Assembly (NCBI GenBank): GCA_050084515.1 | Contig: CM114275.1 | Span: 16,864,001 to 16,928,000 of the forward strand | DNA length: 64,000 nucleotides | Direction of reading: 5' to 3' | Source of the DNA: Blasia pusilla | Lineage: Eukaryota > Marchantiophyta > Marchantiopsida > Blasiales | Part shown: one piece after another, positions 1-12,500 of the stretch | Layout: each line of letters starts with the position of its first letter | Position numbering within the stretch: the first letter of the stretch is position 1 | Notes under the pieces: generated by a model | What the model saw: only the letters and a program-made list of their open reading frames with translations | Databases searched by the model: none | What the model was told of the DNA's origin: nothing | Translations under genes and position numbers: made by a program

Positions 1-320
1 CTCAACGGCTTCCCTTCTTTGACAACACCCTGGATATTGTGCATTCCATGCATGTGCTCAGCAACTGGATTCCGTCAGAGACTCTCGAGTTCATCCTGTT
101 CGACATTGATCGGATTCTTAGGCCTGGGGGCTTGTTTTGGCTGGATCACTTTTTCTGTGTGAAGTCACAGCTTGCGACTTACGTGCCTCTACTCGAGAAG
201 CTTAACTACACGAAGTTGAGGTGGTACGTTGGAGACAAGGTTGATCGTGGACGAGAGCTGCAGGAAGTTTACATTTCTGCTCTCATGGAGAAGCCAATGA
301 GGAGGCTTTCCAGTGCATGA
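1..320 (+). CDS. SAM-dependent methyltransferase, C-terminal part (gene starts outside the window)
   Basis: The frame is open from base 3 to a TGA at 318-320, giving the last 105 residues of a protein whose start lies left of the window. The visible part has the post-motif-I region of class I methyltransferases: RLPFFDNTLDIVHSMHVL, then FDIDRILRPGGLFWLDHFFC. In the plant family typified by Arabidopsis At1g29790 these correspond to motif II/III (the strand before RPGG and the RPGG turn). The SAM-binding glycine loop must lie upstream. The end (EVYISALMEKP) looks like a natural C-terminus, and no frame break is seen. Substrate is unknown; the family is often membrane-anchored at the N-terminus, which cannot be checked here. 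The 3' UTR probably runs into the following several hundred bases; I see no clear polyadenylation signal. Confidence 0.8.
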   Translation, partial: QRLPFFDNTLDIVHSMHVLSNWIPSETLEFILFDIDRILRPGGLFWLDHFFCVKSQLATYVPLLEKLNYTKLRWYVGDKVDRGRELQEVYISALMEKPMRRLSSA

Positions 321-2631
321 AGAGCTGTAAAGATTTTGTCAATCCCATGATAAATCGTTATATTTGCCCACTCCAAATTGTGGAAGGCAATGCTAGACAT
401 GCACTTCGTCGTTTGGTTATTACCCCTGCATTTCTAGCCTTCAAATGCTAGTTTGTTTGACTAAGAATTGTGGAGTTTAGGCTTCATCCATAAGTCCAGT
501 AGCTGTTGTCGTAAGGAGTGACTATACATTCTGGCTTGCACTGGCCAGGTCACCCTAGACTCTAGGTTCTAGATGAAGACGACGTTATGGAAGAAATCTT
601 ATTGCTCTCTCTGAATAACTCCCATGGCTAAGGCTCATCACAGGAGATTGCAGAGGTAGCCATGATGAGCAAACTTCCTTTCTCCACGTTGTTAGGAACT
701 TCTTCAGAGCTGGAAACAACAAAGTAAGCTCTCCTCTTCGGAAGTGGCTCCTGCTCACACGAGTGTGTCTCGAATCGGGACTGTAGGTGGTGGTTGTATA
801 TCATTCTGAAATCCTTGTAATCACACAGAACTGGAATGAATTATCTACCATGCGGTTTATCCTGATTGGCACACGAAATTCCCTTTCCCTAACTTTGGTG
901 GTAGCTGGTATTGAAATTTGACCTCTACTAATTATAAATATGAGCGACTGTCGGAGAAGGAAAGGCCCTAACCCACTGCGGGAAGGACAGTTTTCCTTTG
1001 GTTTGGCATTTGTTCTTGATTCGTTGAACTTGCCAGATGCCTTCAAGACTACAACATTCTCAGAGACTAATCAATATCAAATGTGCTCTAAATGTGGAGT
1101 GAACTCATGGATTGATAATTCCGGTTTTCCTAGTCCAGGTGATCGTTCACAATCTCTCCTTTTCTCGGAGAGATTCCATAACACTTTCTCTGAATGTCAA
1201 CATGGCGAGAACGCTCCGTCCTGAAAGATTCCCCCGCTCCACGAGTTCTGGTTGGCAACAGAAAGCGTATAAATTCCTCGCTGAGATCAACTCGTGATGC
1301 TGTGCTGTTAAAGATGCAACGATCAATACCCCGTTTCTTGCCATGACTTGCTGCAGACCATGAAGGTTTCTTTCACGAGCCGTCGACGAAGCCTTCAAAG
1401 CTTGAAATTCCCGTCTCCTCGGCATCCGCGCAACTCTGGCCGTGAGAGCTTTGCACGCCTTGCGTATGTACACCTCGAAGCGTAGGATCTGGTGGGATGG
1501 GAAGAAAGATGAGATTCTGATTACAGGTTACTGTGAGATCGCGGTGAACCGTTCTTCGATACATTTGAACGCGTCGTCACCACCAACAATAAAAGACCAC
1601 AGTTATTCTCAATGTCTTGATATATCACGGATTCGGGGCCGACACGCTGTGTATTGATACATTATGGACCGGATGCGGAAAATCCTCCTATCCCGCGCGC
1701 ATGATTTATCCGAGTATGTAGATTGCGGAACGCATTCACACTCTCATGGGTGTACTCGATTCTGCGCATAGGTCGTACAGAATTGCTGCCCTGAAGCACT
1801 GCCATCTCACAATATGCTCTCTTGCATTTTAACGGGGAAGAAGTTTAACGGTCCTCAAGGATCTTCAACAGATGCAAGTATGAGCGATTGTATATCGTCT
1901 CTAGACGGACCAGAAGCAGCTTGATGGTCGCGAATTCCACATCGTATGATCGGAGTGGAAAAGATTTCGTTGGCATCGAACGTGCTATCAATCGTCTTCA
2001 CATAACTCTCAAGCGATTGTTTCCTGCTAAAAGTAAAAGAGAAAGGTTGATGTGGAAGGTTTCTACTTCGACAAAATGATTGTCGTTGTTGAAATCATAC
2101 GTCACAAAGACATGATAGTGGCCACAACAAAGGCATTCACGTGCTGCTTTTTGGGACTATTTCACTATCATTTTTAGATTAAGAGAATCTCACATGGATT
2201 CTCACATGTAAATGAGATTCTTGCACATAAAATTGCACGCCAACTTGTTATGAAGGAATTTATGTGTAAACAACATTGTGCCTTTTCTTTCATAGATGGA
2301 AATATGAGGCTAGAATGTAATCCTGATTGAAGTCCTCCCACTTAGTCTTATACGAGGCAACACACTATTGACCTTCCCTTAAAAAACCCATAGAAAAGTC
2401 TTGGTCCAGTAGCTAAAGCCACACTTGATCCTTAAAGCAAGTCAAGGAGGTAATTTGAGAGCATAAGTTATCATGGAGAAAGGTTTATACATGATTATAC
2501 ACAAGAAGAGAGAGTTTTGGAGTTCATTCTTTCTGTGTTAAACTTTTTGGCATAAGGCGAGGGAGCTATGATCTTCCTTACCTTGGGAGTAACCCAAGCC
2601 TCTCAATAAGACAATGGATTTGGTTTGACAT
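321..2631. other. Intergenic, 3' UTR of the methyltransferase then no recognisable gene
   Basis: This stretch has only short open frames with no domain I recognise. The first few hundred bases are probably transcribed 3' UTR. Base composition is mixed, without the AT extremes seen further right. I see nothing else in it. Confidence 0.5.
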
Positions 2632-2781
<150 letters not shown>

Positions 2782-2912
2782 AGATTTATTGTCCACGGCA
2801 ACCCCACAGGGCCATGGGACTTTGTTTTGAGACTTAACAAAAATTTTGGAGAGAGATCAAGCACCAGCAAGGGCCTAAGAGATCCTATGAGCCAAATGAG
2901 TGTCCCTAGAAT

Positions 2913-4000
2913 TTAGCAATCTGATTTTGCCTGGCCATGAATGTGAGGTTTTTCAGAATCCCGGTGATCAAAGAGATCCGAGAAGTCAAGCCTAATGTGA
3001 CTGTGAAAGGTGCAGTCGAACAGGTAATGATGTTCATTATCAATAAGCCCCGAGTTGCAAAATCTACATAATCTATCCTCCCTTTTCTTCAGTGAGAATT
3101 TTCCTTTCTCAATCTCAAGATGAGTAGAGCCACATCTGAATCTCGCTAATGTATGACGTAACTTAGTGGGAGTGGGGGCAGAGATGTAAGAGGCTTGTTG
3201 CATGGATCTGCAGGTGTTCATGAGTGTGTGGTAGCGCCTCATTCTTTCAGCATTTTTGTGTGATGTATTCCCCTTGCTTTCCCAGAGACACTGGTGTCGG
3301 CCCCGGTTGATGGAAATATAATTGTTGTGTAATTGTTTAGCAAGGTCTTGATGGGTGGCCATAGGCAGGTTGTCGATGGAGATTCCCCATTTCATGAGCC
3401 ACTCCTTGTAGTCATAGTACCAATTTTTAGCCCCAAGGATGGCATTGCTTTTTGAAACCACATACGATAGACAATTGGGATCGTCCTCGCAGATATCCTC
3501 TAGATGTTGGAGAAATGTGATCAGATTTTTAACAACATGGATCTCCATTGGTACCTGCCCAAACTCAGCCAATAGAATATTGTGGGGAGTGGGTTTCCTA
3601 ATGCCTAAACTTTGACGCTTGAAGAGTTTCAGGGGGACCTCAAGGCCTTGGGGCCAAGCCTTGGGTTGGTGCCCCACACCTCAAATGCATAGAGTGTGGT
3701 TGGGATCACCAGAGATTTGAAGAGATTTAGTTTATGTGGAATATGCCAGAGTTCCATTCTTCTACAATTGGATTGCAGCAGGTGTAGACCCCTCAAGCCT
3801 GTATTGATCTTGTTGCGACTCCCATTGGTTCTCCATTGGTTGTTGGGTTTGAGTTGCACCCCTAGATATATGTACTCACCCACAATCTCAATAGTCTCCC
3901 TTCTCGGTCCTTGGCTGAAGGTAAAACTGTGTGACCGCTGCGCCGTAGGGAGCTGTGATCCAAAGATGATTATCTTCGTTTTCAGCAAGTTGACTTCCAT
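2913..4000 (-). pseudogene. LINE RT thumb/connection and C-terminal zinc-knuckle domain
   Basis: Two overlapping frames carry the rest of the polyprotein. The first (4000-3629) begins MEVNLLKTKIIIFGSQ, the usual N-x-x-KTK motif just after the RT palm, and contains EIVGEYIYLGVQL and FEVWGTNPRL. It then shifts frame into a 250-residue helical region (3677-2913) ending with CRFCNSGLIDNEHHYLFDC. That is a C-x2-C, then H, then C knuckle, typical of the C-terminus of L1/Jockey-type LINEs. The frameshift lies in the 49 bp overlap of the two frames. Confidence 0.8.
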
Positions 4001-4740
4001 GCGCGATTTGTTGCAGAAGCTAGATAGTGCATTCAGCTAAAGTTGGAGCTCATGTGTTGTTCTGGATATCAGAACTATATCATGTGCATACAACAACAGG
4101 GGGATGAGGCAATGTGCTAGCTGTGGTGGAGCTCCATTCAGTCCAGAGAGCATCTCTTCAAGTTTGTCAATGTAGAGCCCAAACAATGTAGGTGATAGGG
4201 GCATCCTTGTTTGACTTGCGTGTTGGAGGATAAAGTTTCAGATTTGCCTCTCTTAGTGGAAATCTGTGCTAACACCTAAGCATATAAGACCTTGATTGCT
4301 GTAAGTTGTAGTGGTGGGACACCCAACTCTTCAAGTCGTTTCCAAAGAAGTGCCCTTGGAATTGTGTCAAATGCCTTCTTGAAGTCTACAAAACATCATA
4401 ACAATTTGCCCGACTTGTGACCAATTCTCGACTTGGAAGTTTCTTCAATCAGTACTCGGAGTGTGAAATGGTGATCAAGGGTGCTATGTGAGTGTCTAAA
4501 GCCTGCTTGTCCTCTGGCTCGCACCTTCTTTTCTTCATCCAAGTCACTGATTTTCCTTTCCAGCAATAGCCCGTACAACTTGGCCATGAGGGAGCTCACC
4601 ATGATCATTTTGTAGTTGGATGGTATCATTAGGTCTCTAGCCTTGAAGAGTGGGTGGATCATATTCATTTTCCATTCTAGTGGAAAGCCCTGTTGAATTG
4701 CAGTATTGAACATTGTGGTGAGAGTTGGGCCAATTGCCTC
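4000..4740 (-). pseudogene. LINE reverse transcriptase domain, broken
   Basis: Translation from about 4740 downward gives KFASEAIGPTL, MIHPLFKARD, the stretch QAGFRHSHSTLDHHF (a typical LINE finger motif: QAGFR followed by S-x-x-D), then CFVDFKKAFDTIPRALLW with the first catalytic Asp. After a frameshift, LLLYAHDIVLIS stands where YADD is expected: the first Asp of the pair is His (GAT to CAT), which alone should abolish polymerase activity. Several in-frame stops follow. The role of the intact protein is target-primed reverse transcription; here it is only a relic. Confidence 0.85.
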
Positions 4741-4754
4741 ACTAGCAAATTTAG

Positions 4755-4757
<3 letters not shown>

Positions 4758-4833
<76 letters not shown>
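4758..4833. repeat. (GA)n microsatellite
   Basis: About 38 uninterrupted GA units. It forms the exact upstream border of the LINE remnant: recognisable RT sequence resumes only on its low-coordinate side. Confidence 0.97.
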
Positions 4834-4835
<2 letters not shown>

Positions 4836-6365
4836 TAGTTTATGTATGTGCATATTGTGAGACATTTTGAATGCTTGTGATTAACAAAGAGAGAATGAGA
4901 GATTGAGAGCTCTACAACGCGGGAGCTCATTGGTGTCTCACTATTGTTGTTGGTTGGGAGCCACATTCCCTTTTCAGCAGCTCATAGGAGTGCTCACGGG
5001 AGCAAGAGCTCTTCATTTGAGTGTTTCTTTAGGCAATTTTTTGTACAGGAGAGTGACATGCAAAAGCGCTGCCCAATTTTTTTTTTTTTTTTATACAAAT
5101 ATGAGGTGGGGCATCCTTGAGCTTATTGGATTCATTTTCAATTTTGATGGTGCTCAAAATGGTACTTTTAGAGCATCCTTGAGCTTATTGGATTCATTTG
5201 CAAAGATTCTCAATTTTTTGTGGGAGAAATTAGTGCGAAAGCGCTGCTTAATTTTTCATAGAAGTGGAGGGCGCGGGCTACACGGTAATCGTCCCCAGTT
5301 TAAGATGTCGAGCGCATGCACATCGCTACACAACATATATCGTTGTCATCGAATACACACACAAAATACTATATTAACTCATGGCATCCAAACATGGAGA
5401 CAATCGAGTACCAAAATATCTTCAATAAATCTAGGTTCACTCATGTCACATGAGGGCATTACGGTGCCCAAGACCCTTCCTCTCATTCCTCCCTAACTTT
5501 TGCTTTTCATTCTTACTCTTCCCTATAATAGCAAGGGATTGAGTTTCAACTCCTTGGCTTCACCTTCCTTCTCCAAAAAGTCTCTCATGCTATTTCACTA
5601 ATATGCAAAAACTTTTGTTGGTGACTTATTTCTCATTATTGCATACAATGTTGTTTTGAATTTTAATTAAAAAAGTTGATTAATAGCCTTCCAAAAATCA
5701 AGCAAAATAATATGAGATCACTCGTTTCAAAATAACATGGATTATCAATAATGGAAAATCAAATGCACATGCGTATTATCTCGTCTCCTAGAATGCATGT
5801 GCGTAACATCTCATCTAATTGAACGTAGGCACGCAATAGCGCGTAACGCACTTAACCAAATTTGTGGATAAAAAATATCCACACCTCAAACACCCAAGAA
5901 TTTCAGTACGATAACATACATATCTATGAAAAAATATATATCTCTTTCTATGGGGTTCCACCTAAAGCACATAGGGAGCCGTTGAAAAAAAAAAACTCTC
6001 GTAGTAGTGACTTCTAGGAAAAAAATAGAAGCAAAGACGAGAATGAGGTTGAAATGAAGGACTCTCCTACGTATGTAGGGGGGAAATGGCGACCGGGGGA
6101 TGTAGCTTCACACATGTGAGTTGACGCCTGATCATGTTGGTGCCCTAGTGCCAAAATTCCTTTAAAAATTATGAATATTTGAGAAGTGCTAAAACTTGGA
6201 GGAGATTGATACCCAGTGAGAAAGGAAAATGAATTTTAATTCAAAAGGAAAATGATTGCGTTATTTAAAATTGACTAAGAATTTTGTTAGTGAATATTCA
6301 TTTGATGAGAAAGGAAAAATTAATTTTTGTTCAACTTTTACGAAAGAGTGAAATTATTTAGGGGA
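4834..6365. other. Intergenic, AT-rich; one short local duplication
   Basis: An open frame at 4903-5496 has low-complexity composition and no domain, so I do not call it. A 27 bp segment is directly repeated at 5111-5137 and 5173-5199 (62 bp period). Otherwise I see nothing. Confidence 0.5.
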
Positions 6366-7029
6366 GATGGGTATTATTTAAAGGTGAAACTTTTTTATTC
6401 TTTTAAGATTTAAAAATGAAAATTATACTTATATTTTGAAATTAAATAAAATTTCAAATAAAATTTTAAAAAGCTACATGCATCGATCAAACAGCAAGTG
6501 CTTTTCACAAAACTTGAGAGGCGTTTCCACTTTCAGCCGATCGCTTTTGAAGTCTTCTCCTGGATGATTTGATGTTGCTACGCTTATTAGGATGTACTCA
6601 AAGGAAGCCCTATGAATATAGAAGCGTGATATTGTGATTCAAAATTTTTAATCATGAGGCCCTTCTCTTGAGGAAATTGGCGATATACTAGTAAAACTAA
6701 TCAATAGAAAATAAGAGGATTTTTGGAGAGTGATTATTTGTTTTGCCTTTTGGTTAGAACACGAGTTGTTTTTAATCTACATTATTATGGGAGAGTGCCT
6801 TCTTGATTTGCAAACACCTCTATGTTTGACATGTGGCAACTAGGCAACAAGAAAAATGTTTCTCCTTATGCAAGCAACAAGAAAAAAGTTTGAATTTGTG
6901 TGTTACATCATTAATCCCTTCCCTTCACAAGATACACTAACAAAAGTTCTTCAAACACTTTTTATTCCCGTGCATCGTACAGGCACCTTACTAGTAGCAT
7001 AAATTATTGGGTTTGTTTTTCCATCCACT
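6366..7029 (+). repeat. Left arm of a ~660 bp inverted repeat
   Basis: This segment matches the reverse complement of 8842-9505 along its whole length, with scattered substitutions and small gaps. Shared landmarks in order: an AT-rich lead (ATTCTTTTAAGATTTAAAAA), AAAACTTGAGAGGCGTTTCC, GTTGCTACGCTTATTAGG, a CAATAGAAAATAAGAGGATT block, the mini-Helitron, then a TTTTTCCATCCAC end. The two arms enclose about 1.8 kb of unrelated AT-rich sequence. A fold-back or long-TIR element, or an inverted segmental duplication, would all fit. Confidence 0.85.
6776..6994 (+). mobile_element. 219 bp Helitron-like non-autonomous element
   Basis: It starts with TC (TCTACATTATTATGGGAGAG), is preceded by A, and ends with CTAG followed by T: the Helitron rule of insertion between A and T with 5'-TC and CTRR-3'. 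A GC-rich, partly self-complementary segment (CCCGTGCATCGTACAGG) lies just before the 3' end, as plant Helitrons require. No coding capacity. The same element, better preserved, is at 8878-9094. Confidence 0.65.
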
Positions 7030-8601
7030 TGGATGCATGACAATCGCAATAACTTTTACTTCAATACTATTCCAAGAGGTTGGAAAATGCAATAGATTAT
7101 TTCAAAGACTTCCTCGTGAATATTAAGCCAATGTTTGTTGGGAATCCAAATCTTTAGTTGCACGCTAAAATGATTGAATCTCTTCTCTGCAAGTGAGAGC
7201 ATATTGATCAAATTACTTTAATCATATATAGCACTACTTCACTGCCACTTACTTTACCTTCATGGTTATACAACCTTCGTTTTGTTACAAGTTCCATTTC
7301 TATATGCTTCCGATTATTTTGAATACTTCGATGATCGGAATTGTACCATTTTTGTATCACATTTATTTCTTTATGCTCCACTGTTTACTATTTTTTATTT
7401 ATTAGCATCATTTTAACTAACTTCTTCATTGTTATTATCTAATTTTTTTGTAGTGGATTTCTAGACCACACTCTACCTTTGCATTCTATTGTTAAACTGA
7501 TTTGAAAACTCTATTCCTCATGCTTGCAACACTATGCTTTACTAAGTACTTATCTTCCTTCGTTTCTACTTATAACACCATCCGGGTCAGGTATGTGTTC
7601 TTAAGGTAAAATCAGAAATATTCTCGCTTGTCATACAAGTATCTCCACAAATTTAACCATGGAAACATCCATTCATTTTAAGAGCATTGTATTCCACTCT
7701 CGAGATTCCACTATGTCAAGGATAAGCCTTACAAAGTGCAGGCATATTCTAAATTGTCCCCTTTAAGACATTTCATACATACCAACTACACAATACAACA
7801 AATATAGAAGGTTTGAATTTGCAAGTATTTACAAATTCCACAATATTTGCATTTACACCTTTCTCTCTAAGTACTAGACGAAGATTTACACTTTATTTAA
7901 TACCTGAGCATTAAATTAATCCCCACGTACATTCTTCCATTATTTGTAATCTATATTATTAAGAGAGGTGTTGTTGACACCGTCTTTTCAAAGCTCTTCC
8001 ACTATCAACACTTGTTTTAGAAGTGCGTAAATTAAAAGCACCAAACAGTTAAAGTTAGCAGATTAAAATTAAACTTTTCCTCAAATCCGTGCATACCACG
8101 GCCAATCCGTCTTCAAATGCCCGCATACTTGTTTTTAAACATAAAACGGCGTTTTGACTATAAGCCTTCCGGATTATGTGGAATCTGAGTGCCGACATAA
8201 ATATCTGCAGTCTGTCGAGTGAAAAGAGCCCTCACTTCGCCGTGAGAATTACCAGGCCACGTCTCAGATACCCTACAAACCCGCTGTCAACTCTCGGAAC
8301 CGCCATGGCTTAGAGAGATCGAAAGCGTGGGTAGAACTCTCGTCAATACGCTAACTTCGTTGCTGTGGATAACTTCTACTCTCAATTAAAGACGTCGTTC
8401 GTTTCCATTCGACAGATGGTCCCTCCATCAAATATCCACGATTCCACACGATAGTTTGCGTAGAGGGTCTCCTCATTTCTAGGAGAGCACGTCACTATTG
8501 CTCATTTTTTTCCCCTCCGTACGAATCAGGAATTGTATTTCGTCCCGTATTTGCCAGAGAACTGGCATCGAGATGTTTCCTCCAGTAAGCGAGGGTTGCC
8601 A
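7030..8601. other. Spacer between the inverted-repeat arms, no gene seen
   Basis: AT-rich, with no coherent open frame. At 7950 there is a lone sequence resembling the Helitron 5' end (TCTATATTATTAAGAGAGG) preceded by A, but no matching 3' end follows nearby. Nothing else is recognised. Confidence 0.4.
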
Positions 8602-8800
8602 CATGCAAGGGACGCTCGATCGAACGGCAGGTGCTTTACACCGAACGTCAGAGGCATCTCCACTTTCGGCCGGTCGCTGTTGGAGTCTTCTCTGGCTGCT
8701 TTGAAGTTGCTACGCTTATTAGGGTGTACTCAAACCAGGCCCTATGAATATAGAGGTGTGATTGACAACTTTCAATCATATTCCTCTTGAGATAATAAAG
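8602..8800 (+). repeat. Third, partial copy of the inverted-repeat unit (direct orientation)
   Basis: About 190 bp resembles 6485-6680, in the same orientation. Shared segments include GTTGCTACGCTTATTAGG and CCCTATGAATATAGA. It lacks the Helitron part. It abuts the right arm, so the locus holds two full arms plus one fragment. Confidence 0.75.
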
Positions 8801-8841
8801 TGGGTTTTCTGTCTTAGGTAGGCTCACGGTGTCATGCAGCC

Positions 8842-9505
8842 GGGTGGATGGAAAAATAAATGCAATAATTTATGCTACTAGTAAGGTGCCCGATGCCCGG
8901 GAATAAAATGTGTTTGAAGAATTTTTGTCAATGTATAACTTGTAAAGGGAAGGGATGAATGATGTAGCGAACAAATTCAAATTTGGTTTTTTTTTGCTCC
9001 ATAAAGAGAAACATTGTTCTTATTGCCTAGTTGCCACGTGTCCCACATAAAAGTGTTTGCAAATCAAGAAGGCACTCCCCCATAATAATATAGATTACAA
9101 GTAACTCGTGTTCTAATCAAACGGCAAAACAATAATCACTCTCCAAAAATCCTCTTATTTTCTATTGTTTAGTTTTACTAGTATGTCGCCAATTTCCTCC
9201 ATATAAGGGCCCCATGATTAAAAATTTGAATCACAATATCACGCCTCTATATTCATATGGCCTGCTTTGAGTACACCCTAATAAGCGTAGCAACTTCAAA
9301 TCAACCAAGAGAAGAATACAAAAGTGACCGGCCGAAAGTGGAAACGCCTCTCAAGTTTTGTGTAAAGCACATGCCATTCAATCAATGCATGTAGCTTTTT
9401 AACATTTTATTTGAAATTTGAAATTATATTTAATTTCAAAATTTAAGTATAATTTTCATTTTTTAAATCTTAAAAGAATAAGAGATTTTCATCTTTAAAT
9501 AATAA
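8842..9505 (-). repeat. Right arm of the ~660 bp inverted repeat
   Basis: Reverse complement of 6366-7029. Its outer (high-coordinate) AT-rich end runs directly into the first satellite monomers at about 9520. Confidence 0.85.
8878..9094 (-). mobile_element. 217 bp Helitron-like non-autonomous element
   Basis: On the minus strand it begins TCTATATTATTATGGGGGAG at 9094 (preceded by A) and ends CTAG at 8878 (followed by T). A clean hairpin, CCCG-GGCAT-CGGG, sits about 8 nt before the CTAG terminus, as in plant Helitrons. It occupies the same place in the right arm as 6776-6994 does in the left arm, so it inserted before the arm was duplicated. Confidence 0.7.
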
Positions 9506-9519
9506 AATGGGCTATTTTT

Positions 9520-12500
9520 TCATTTTTTGACTTAGAAATTTTTGAGCTTTTGGTCACAACTCCTTTTTGCTCTAAACTTTTTTAAATTAAAAAAAATAGA
9601 TACACCATGGGGATCAAGTGTACCAAATTTCATCTCAACATGAGAAACTAAGACAATTTGGAAAATGAAAAGACCCTCCTTTCATTGAATGTTTGATGGC
9701 GCGGGTCCAAAAATGAGTAAGCAATTTTTTAGGTTTTGGTCACAACTCCATCAATTTAAAAACTTTTGCGAGAAAATTATATACATCTTGGAGATCAAGT
9801 GTACCAAAATTCAATTGTAGATGAGATACTTGGAAAAGATGGAAAATGAAAAGACCTTATTCTCATTGAAGGTTTAATGGTACGAGTCCAAAAATGACTT
9901 GATAAAATTTGAGCCTCAGGTCACAACTCAATTTTGCATGAAACTTTGCAAAAGAGGTGTTACACCTTGGGGATCACATGTATAAAATTTCAACTCCATT
10001 GATATACTTGGACAAGATGAAAATGGTCATATATGAGCATTTAGTCATGACTCCATTTTGCTTGAAACTTTACAAGAGATCTACATACACCATTTCGGAT
10101 CACCCGTACCAAATTTTAGCTCTATATGAGATACTTAGATAAAATGGAAAGTGAAAAGATCTTATTTCATTGAATGTTTAATGGCACGGGTCCAAGAATG
10201 ACTTAAAAAATTTTGAGCTTTTGGTAATAAATCAATTTTGATTGAACCTTTTCAAGAGAGACACATACACCTTGGGGATCATGTGTACCAAATTTCAGCT
10301 CGGATGATATACTTGGACAAGATGAAAATGGTCATATATGAGCGTTTGGTCACAACTTCATTTTGCTTGAGAATTTGCAAGAGATCTGCATATATAATGG
10401 GGATCATATGTACCAAATTTCAACTCTATATGAGATACTTGGAAAATATGGAAAATTAAAAGACTTTATTTTCATTGAATGTTTAATGATGCGAGTCCAA
10501 GAATGACTTAACAATTTTTGAGCTTTTGGTCATAACTCAATTTTGCGTGAAAAATTTCAAGAGAGGTTCATACACCTTGAAGATCATGTGTACCAAATTT
10601 CAGCTCCAAATGAGATTCTTAGACAAAATGAAAAATAAAAAGATCCTATTTTCATTGAAGGTTTAATGGCAAGGGTCCCAAAATGACTTGTCAATTTATG
10701 AGCTTTTGGTCACATCTCTGTTTTGCTTGAAACTTTGCAAGATATCTACATACATCATGGGACTCATGTGTAGAAAATTTTAGTTCAATTTGAGATATTG
10801 GAAAAAATGGAAAATGGAAAGATTTTATTTTCATTAAAGGTCTAATGGCGCGGGTCTAAAAATGAGTTAACAATTGTTATCACAAATCCATTTTTTTTGA
10901 AACTTTGCAAGAGAAATACATACACCTTGGGGATCAAATGTACCAAAGTTTAGCTCTAGATGAGATATTTGGACAAGATGGGAAATGAAAAGACTTTCTT
11001 TTTATTAGAGGTTTAATGGCGTGGTCCAAAAATAACTTAGTTACTTATGAACTTTTGGTAACAACTCCATTTTTCTTGAAAATTGCCAAGAGATCTACAT
11101 AAACCATGGAGATGATGTGTACCAAAATCCATCTCTAGATGAGATACTTGGACAAGATGAGAAATGAAAAGACCTTATCTTCATTGAAGGTGTAATTGTG
11201 CGAGTCCAAGCATGACTTAACATTTTTTGGGCTTTTAGTCACAACTACATTTAGGTTGAAACTTTTCAAGAGAGGTAGATATACCTTGGAGATCATGTGT
11301 ATAAAATTTCAGCTCCAGATGAGATACTTGGACAAGATGAAAAATGAAAAGACCTCATTTTCATTCAAGGTTTAATTAATGACGTGGGTCCAAAAATAAC
11401 TTAGCAATTTTTGAGCTTTTGGTCACAACTCCATTTTGCTTGAAACTTTGCAAGAGCGATACATTCATCTTGAGGATCAAGTGTAACAAAATTCATCTCT
11501 AGATGAGATACTTGGAAAAGATAGAAAATGAGAAGACCTTATTTTCATTGAAGGTATACTGTCGCGGGTGAGAAAATAAGTTAGCAATTTTTGAGAGTTT
11601 TGGTCACCAATTCATTTTAATTTAAACTTTGCAAGATAATAACATACAAATTGGGGATAAAGTGTATCAAAGTTCATTTTGAGATAAGAAATTTGGACAA
11701 GATGGAAAGAATGAAAAGATCTTATTTTCATTTAAGATTTAGTGGCGCGGGTCCAAGAATGACAACAATTTTTGAGCTTTTGGTCACAAATAAAATTTTC
11801 TTGAACCTTTTAAAGAGAGATGCATACACCTTGGGGATCATGGGTAACAAATTTCAACTTTAAATGAGATATTTGGACAAGACACAAAATGAAAAGACTC
11901 CATTTTCATAAAAGGTATAATGGCACACGTCCAAAAATGATTTAGCAATTTGTGAGCTTTTGGTAACAACTCCATTTCTCTTGAAACTTTGTAAGATATT
12001 TACGTACCCCATGGGAATTAATTGAACCAAAATAAAGCTATACATGAGATACTTGGACAAGACAGAAAACGAAAAGATTTTATTTTCATTGAAGGTTTAA
12101 ATTACGGGGCGGATCCAAAAATTAGTTAACAATTTTTGAGCTTTTGATCACAACTCTATTTTGTTTGAAACTTTGCAAGAGCGGTACATACATTTTGGGG
12201 ATCAAATGTACCAAATTTCATCTCTTTATGAGATACTTGGACAAGATGGAAAATAAAAAGACCTTCTTTTCATTAGAGATTTAATGGCGTGGGTCCAAAA
12301 ATGACTTGGCCATTTATGAACTTTTGGTCACAAATTCATTTTTCTTGAAACTTTGCAAGAGAGCTTCATACACCATGGAGATGACATGTACCAAAATTCA
12401 TCTCTAGATGAGATACTTGGACAAGATGGAAAATGAAAAGATTTTATTTTCATTGAAGGTATAATGACGCAGGTTTGAAAATGAGTTTAAAAAAATTTGA

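Larger units (their letters stand above)
2913..4756 (-). mobile_element. LINE (non-LTR retrotransposon) remnant, 5'-truncated
   Basis: Read on the minus strand this gives, in order, reverse-transcriptase fingers (4713-4396), palm (about 4390-4000), thumb and connection (4000-3629), and a C-terminal zinc-knuckle domain (3677-2913). These sit in at least three frames, so the element is dead. The 5' part, including any endonuclease, is missing: recognisable homology stops at the (GA)n tract at 4758. RT landmarks are a NYK-x-I-x-V-S-S finger motif, VDFKKAFDTI (palm A) and VKQGCP. The catalytic YxDD box, at about 4078-4090, reads YAHD. It differs in sequence from the LINE at 58.9-62.5 kb, so it is a different lineage or a distant copy. 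Confidence 0.85.

Noticed and set aside
4903-5496. 197-codon plus-strand frame
   Set aside because: It contains a poly-Phe run from a T tract and a local duplication; no domain, biased composition.
7950-7990. Helitron 5' end-like sequence
   Set aside because: The TC start fits the family, but no hairpin plus CTRR end in the same orientation was found downstream, so no element can be drawn.
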